A stretch of DNA of 64,000 bases from AC-37 sp036389835. GTDB lineage: Bacteria; Actinomycetota; Thermoleophilia; Solirubrobacterales; Thermoleophilaceae. Of the stretch, positions 61,497 through 64,000 are shown piece by piece (the first letter of the stretch is position 1; each line of letters begins with the position of its first letter). The stretch is from NCBI GenBank assembly GCA_036389835.1, contig DASVWC010000029.1, forward strand, positions 62,001 through 126,000, read 5' to 3'. The notes beneath the pieces are model-generated. The model searched no databases. It saw only the letters and a program-made list of their open reading frames with translations, and was not told the DNA's origin. The translations under genes and the position numbers were made by a program.

Positions 61497-64000
61497 GTGA
61501 ACGAATCGACCACCACGCCCGCCACGAGCTCCGACGAGCGCCGCCGGCTGCTCGGGCGGCTCCTGCGCGAGAAGGCGGCCCGCGAGGTGCGCAACCACCC
61601 CTACGCGAAGCACGTTAACCCCAAGCTCGCGAGCATCCTCCACGGCCTCGGCAGCGACAAGCGCTTCGTGCGCGGCGAGGGCTGCTGGCTCTTCGACTCC
61701 GCCGGGGACCGCTACCTCGACTTCACGGCGGCCTACGGCGCGCTGCCGTTCGGCCACTCGCCGGCCGAGATCTGGGCGGCGATCGGCGCGGTCGGCGAGT
61801 CCGGCGAGCCCACGATCGTGCAGCCGTCGATCCTCGACGCCGCCGGCGAGCTGGCCGCGCGGCTGGTCGAGGTCGCTCCCCCCGGGCTCGACCGGGTCAC
61901 GTTCGCCAACAGCGGCGCGGAGGCGGTCGAGGTCGCCCTCAAGATCGCGCGCTCGGCGACCGGCCGGCGGCGCGTCCTCAGCACGCACGACGCCTTCCAC
62001 GGCAAGACGCTCGGCGCGCTGTCGGTGAGCGGGCGGTCGCAGTACCAGGTCGAGTTCGGCGCACCGGTGGATGGATTCGAGCGGATCCCCTTCGGCGACG
62101 CCGAGGCGCTCGAGGCGATGCTCGTCGAGCATCCCGGCGAGATCGCCGCCTTCGTCGTCGAGCCGATCCAGGGCGAGGGCGGCGTGAACGTGGCTCCGCC
62201 CGGCTACCTCAAGGCGGTCCGCGAGCTCTGCTCCCAGCACGGCGTTCTGCTCGTGCTCGACGAGGTGCAGACCGGCCTCGGCCGGACCGGCCGGCTGTTC
62301 GCCTGCGAGCACGACGAGATCGTCCCCGACGTGATGACCCTGGCGAAGGCGCTCGGCGGCGGGGTGGTCCCGATCGGCGCGGTGCTCTGCCGCTCCTCGT
62401 GCGCGACGGAGGGCTTCGCTCTGAGGCACACCTCGACGTTCGCGGGGAACGCGCTCGCCTGCCGCGTCGGCCTGCGCGCGCTGGAGCTCCTGACGCGCGA
62501 CGACAACGCGCTCGTGCGGCACGTCTCCGACGTGGGGGTGCACCTCGAGCACCTCCTGCGCGAGGTGGCCGGGCGCCACCCGGCTGCCGTCACCGACGTG
62601 CGCGGCCGCGGCTTCCTGCTCGGCGTCGAGCTGACCGACGACCTGCGCGCCTTCGGCCGCCAGGGCCTGGTGGGCTCGATGGCCGCGCAGGAGGCGCTGG
62701 CGCCGGCGCTCTGCAGCTATCTCCTCGGCGCCGAGGGCGTGCGCCTCGCCCCGACGCTGTTCGGAGCGCGCGTCGTGCGCGTCGAGCCGCCCCTGATCGC
62801 GACCCGCGGCGAATGCGAGCGCTTCGCCGAGGCGCTCGACCGCGCGCTCGCGTGGGTGAGCGCCGGCGACGCCGTCGGGCTGCTCGGTCCGTTGATCGGG
62901 CGCCAGCCCGGCACCCCGCCGAAGCCCGCGCCCGCGCCGCCCCGCGACGCCGCGCCGCGGCCGCGGCCCGGCGAGCCGCGCTTCGGATTCATCGTGCACC
63001 CGCTCGAGGTGAGCAGCTTCCACGACTTCGACGCGGGGCTCGTGGACCTCGACGAGGACGAGCTCGCGCGGCTGCTCCAGCGCTTCGACGAGTCGAGCAG
63101 CGTGCTGACGCCGGCGGCGATGGTCGTCGGCGGGGGCCGCGTCGAGTCCGAGGTCGGCAGCACGGCGTACGGCGAGATAATCGGGATCCCGTACACGGCG
63201 CAGCAGCTGCTCGACCTGCCGGTCGAGACGGCGCTCCGGGTGGTCGGCGGGGCGGTCGACGTCGCGCGCGAGCGCGGCGCCGAGATCGTCGGCCTGGGCG
63301 CGTACACCTCGATCGTCACCGGGAACGCCCGGCTCATCGACCCCGGCGTGCCGGTCACCACCGGAAACGGCTTCACCGTCGCGGCGGCCGTCGAGGGCGT
63401 CCGCCAGGCCGCCGAGAAGCGCGGGGTCGAGCTGAGCGAGGCCACCGTCGCCGTGGTCGGCGCCGCGGGTGCGATCGGACGGGCGTCGTCGCGGCTGCTC
63501 GCGCGCGACTGCGGGCGGCTCGTGCTGAGCGGGAACCCCGCCGGCGGCGACGCGTCGATGCGGCGGCTGCGCGCGGTGGCGGCCGAGATCGTGAAGGCCG
63601 TCGCGCGTGGCGGCGAGGCGAGCGGCCGCCTCGCGGTCGCGATACGCGAGGCCGGCGGCGACGACGTGCTCGACCGGATGATCGAGGCGGACCTGCTGCG
63701 GCTCTCGCTCGACCAGGCGGAGTCGCTCGCGGCGGCCGACGTGGTCGTGTTCGCGACCTCCACGCCCGAGCCGATAGCGACGGCCGACGCGCTGGCGCGC
63801 GACGCGATCGTGTGCGACGTCGCCCAGCCGGCGAACGTCGCCGCGGCGGTCATCGACGCGCGCCCGGACGTGCTGCTGTTCCAGGGCGGCATCGTCGAGA
63901 TGCCGCTCGGGCGCGGTCTCGGCGTCGACTACGGCCTCGCCGACGGCCTCGCCTACGCGTGCATGGCGGAGACGATGGTGATCGCGCTCGAGAGCGACCA
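61497..64000 (+). CDS. Class III aminotransferase fused to acyl-ACP-reductase-like domain (3' end missing)
   Basis: The open frame runs from GTG 61497 (AAGGGAG upstream) past the window end, so 834 residues are visible. Residues about 25-460 are a class III aminotransferase with DEVQTGLGRTG and Lys284 in LAKALGGG. After a Pro-rich linker, residues from about 495 (FGFIVHPLEV) resemble the aldehyde-forming long-chain acyl-ACP reductase of cyanobacteria: LGAYTSIV, TTGNGFTVAAAV, VAVVGAAGAIG, FQGGIVEMP and Cys822 in AYACMAETM, which aligns with the active-site cysteine of that family. The fusion would release an ACP-bound chain as an aldehyde and transaminate it to an amine. It ends the visible PKS operon. 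Confidence 0.85.
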   Translation, partial: MNESTTTPATSSDERRRLLGRLLREKAAREVRNHPYAKHVNPKLASILHGLGSDKRFVRGEGCWLFDSAGDRYLDFTAAYGALPFGHSPAEIWAAIGAVGESGEPTIVQPSILDAAGELAARLVEVAPPGLDRVTFANSGAEAVEVALKIARSATGRRRVLSTHDAFHGKTLGALSVSGRSQYQVEFGAPVDGFERIPFGDAEALEAMLVEHPGEIAAFVVEPIQGEGGVNVAPPGYLKAVRELCSQHGVLLVLDEVQTGLGRTGRLFACEHDEIVPDVMTLAKALGGGVVPIGAVLCRSSCATEGFALRHTSTFAGNALACRVGLRALELLTRDDNALVRHVSDVGVHLEHLLREVAGRHPAAVTDVRGRGFLLGVELTDDLRAFGRQGLVGSMAAQEALAPALCSYLLGAEGVRLAPTLFGARVVRVEPPLIATRGECERFAEALDRALAWVSAGDAVGLLGPLIGRQPGTPPKPAPAPPRDAAPRPRPGEPRFGFIVHPLEVSSFHDFDAGLVDLDEDELARLLQRFDESSSVLTPAAMVVGGGRVESEVGSTAYGEIIGIPYTAQQLLDLPVETALRVVGGAVDVARERGAEIVGLGAYTSIVTGNARLIDPGVPVTTGNGFTVAAAVEGVRQAAEKRGVELSEATVAVVGAAGAIGRASSRLLARDCGRLVLSGNPAGGDASMRRLRAVAAEIVKAVARGGEASGRLAVAIREAGGDDVLDRMIEADLLRLSLDQAESLAAADVVVFATSTPEPIATADALARDAIVCDVAQPANVAAAVIDARPDVLLFQGGIVEMPLGRGLGVDYGLADGLAYACMAETMVIALESD

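Overview
The window is very GC-rich, densely packed bacterial DNA. Many genes start with GTG or TTG, stop and start codons overlap repeatedly, and several genes appear to have leaderless promoters. With the gene families present (FAAL, modular type I PKS, MMPL, P450), this suggests a high-GC actinomycete. Thermoleophilia/Solirubrobacterales is a guess from general character only. No rRNA, tRNA, CRISPR array, transposase or phage integrase was seen. No stretch longer than 300 bases lacks a gene.

Layout. 1-1411 (minus): a partial gene and a peptidoglycan-binding/TIG-domain protein. 1530-3539 (plus): a methyltransferase and a cytochrome P450. 3635-11112 (minus operon, read from 11112 down): PEP-synthase-like phosphotransferase, ACP, SDR, SRPBCC protein, class III aminotransferase, fatty-acyl-AMP ligase (FAAL). 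11231-16629 (plus operon): nucleotidyltransferase-like protein, unknown protein, MMPL exporter, amidohydrolase, thymidylate-kinase-like kinase. 16674-19433: an HMG-CoA reductase fused to an APH-type phosphotransferase. 19440-20291 (minus): a second thymidylate-kinase-like protein. 20320-27101 (plus): UbiA-type prenyltransferase, flavin amine oxidase, ThDP enzyme, penicillin-acylase-family hydrolase. 27061-29156 (minus): HprK-like kinase and ornithine carbamoyltransferase. 29344-39991 (plus): a ten-gene operon of phosphate and nucleotide enzymes (P-loop kinase, two dCTP-deaminase-like paralogs, PEP-synthase-like protein, three paralogous CYTH-like proteins, HAD phosphatase, alkaline-phosphatase-superfamily enzyme, HprK-like kinase). 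40008-41707 (minus): ABC exporter. 41771-43548 (plus): GNAT-like and E1/ThiF-like proteins. 43632-48562: secreted proteins, a quinone-reductase-like enzyme and an SRPBCC protein. 48703-64000 (plus operon, runs off the end): GNAT-like protein, SDR, FAAL, ACP, PKS (KS-AT-DH-KR-ACP), PKS (KS-AT-ACP), aminotransferase fused to an acyl-ACP-reductase-like domain.

How it may work (inference). The right-hand operon reads as an assembly line. The FAAL adenylates a fatty acid and loads the stand-alone ACP. The first PKS extends and reduces to an enoyl stage, and the second adds a further unreduced unit. The terminal fusion would release the chain reductively as an aldehyde and transaminate it to an amine, and no thioesterase is visible. 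The 3.6-11.1 kb operon carries a second FAAL, ACP and aminotransferase, so the window may make two acyl-derived amines or one hybrid product. Exporters (MMPL, ABC), a P450, methyltransferase, prenyltransferase and acylase are plausible tailoring or transport functions. The 29-40 kb operon, built around phosphoryl transfer and triphosphate-binding folds with three CYTH paralogs in a row, is the part that looks least like any system I know.
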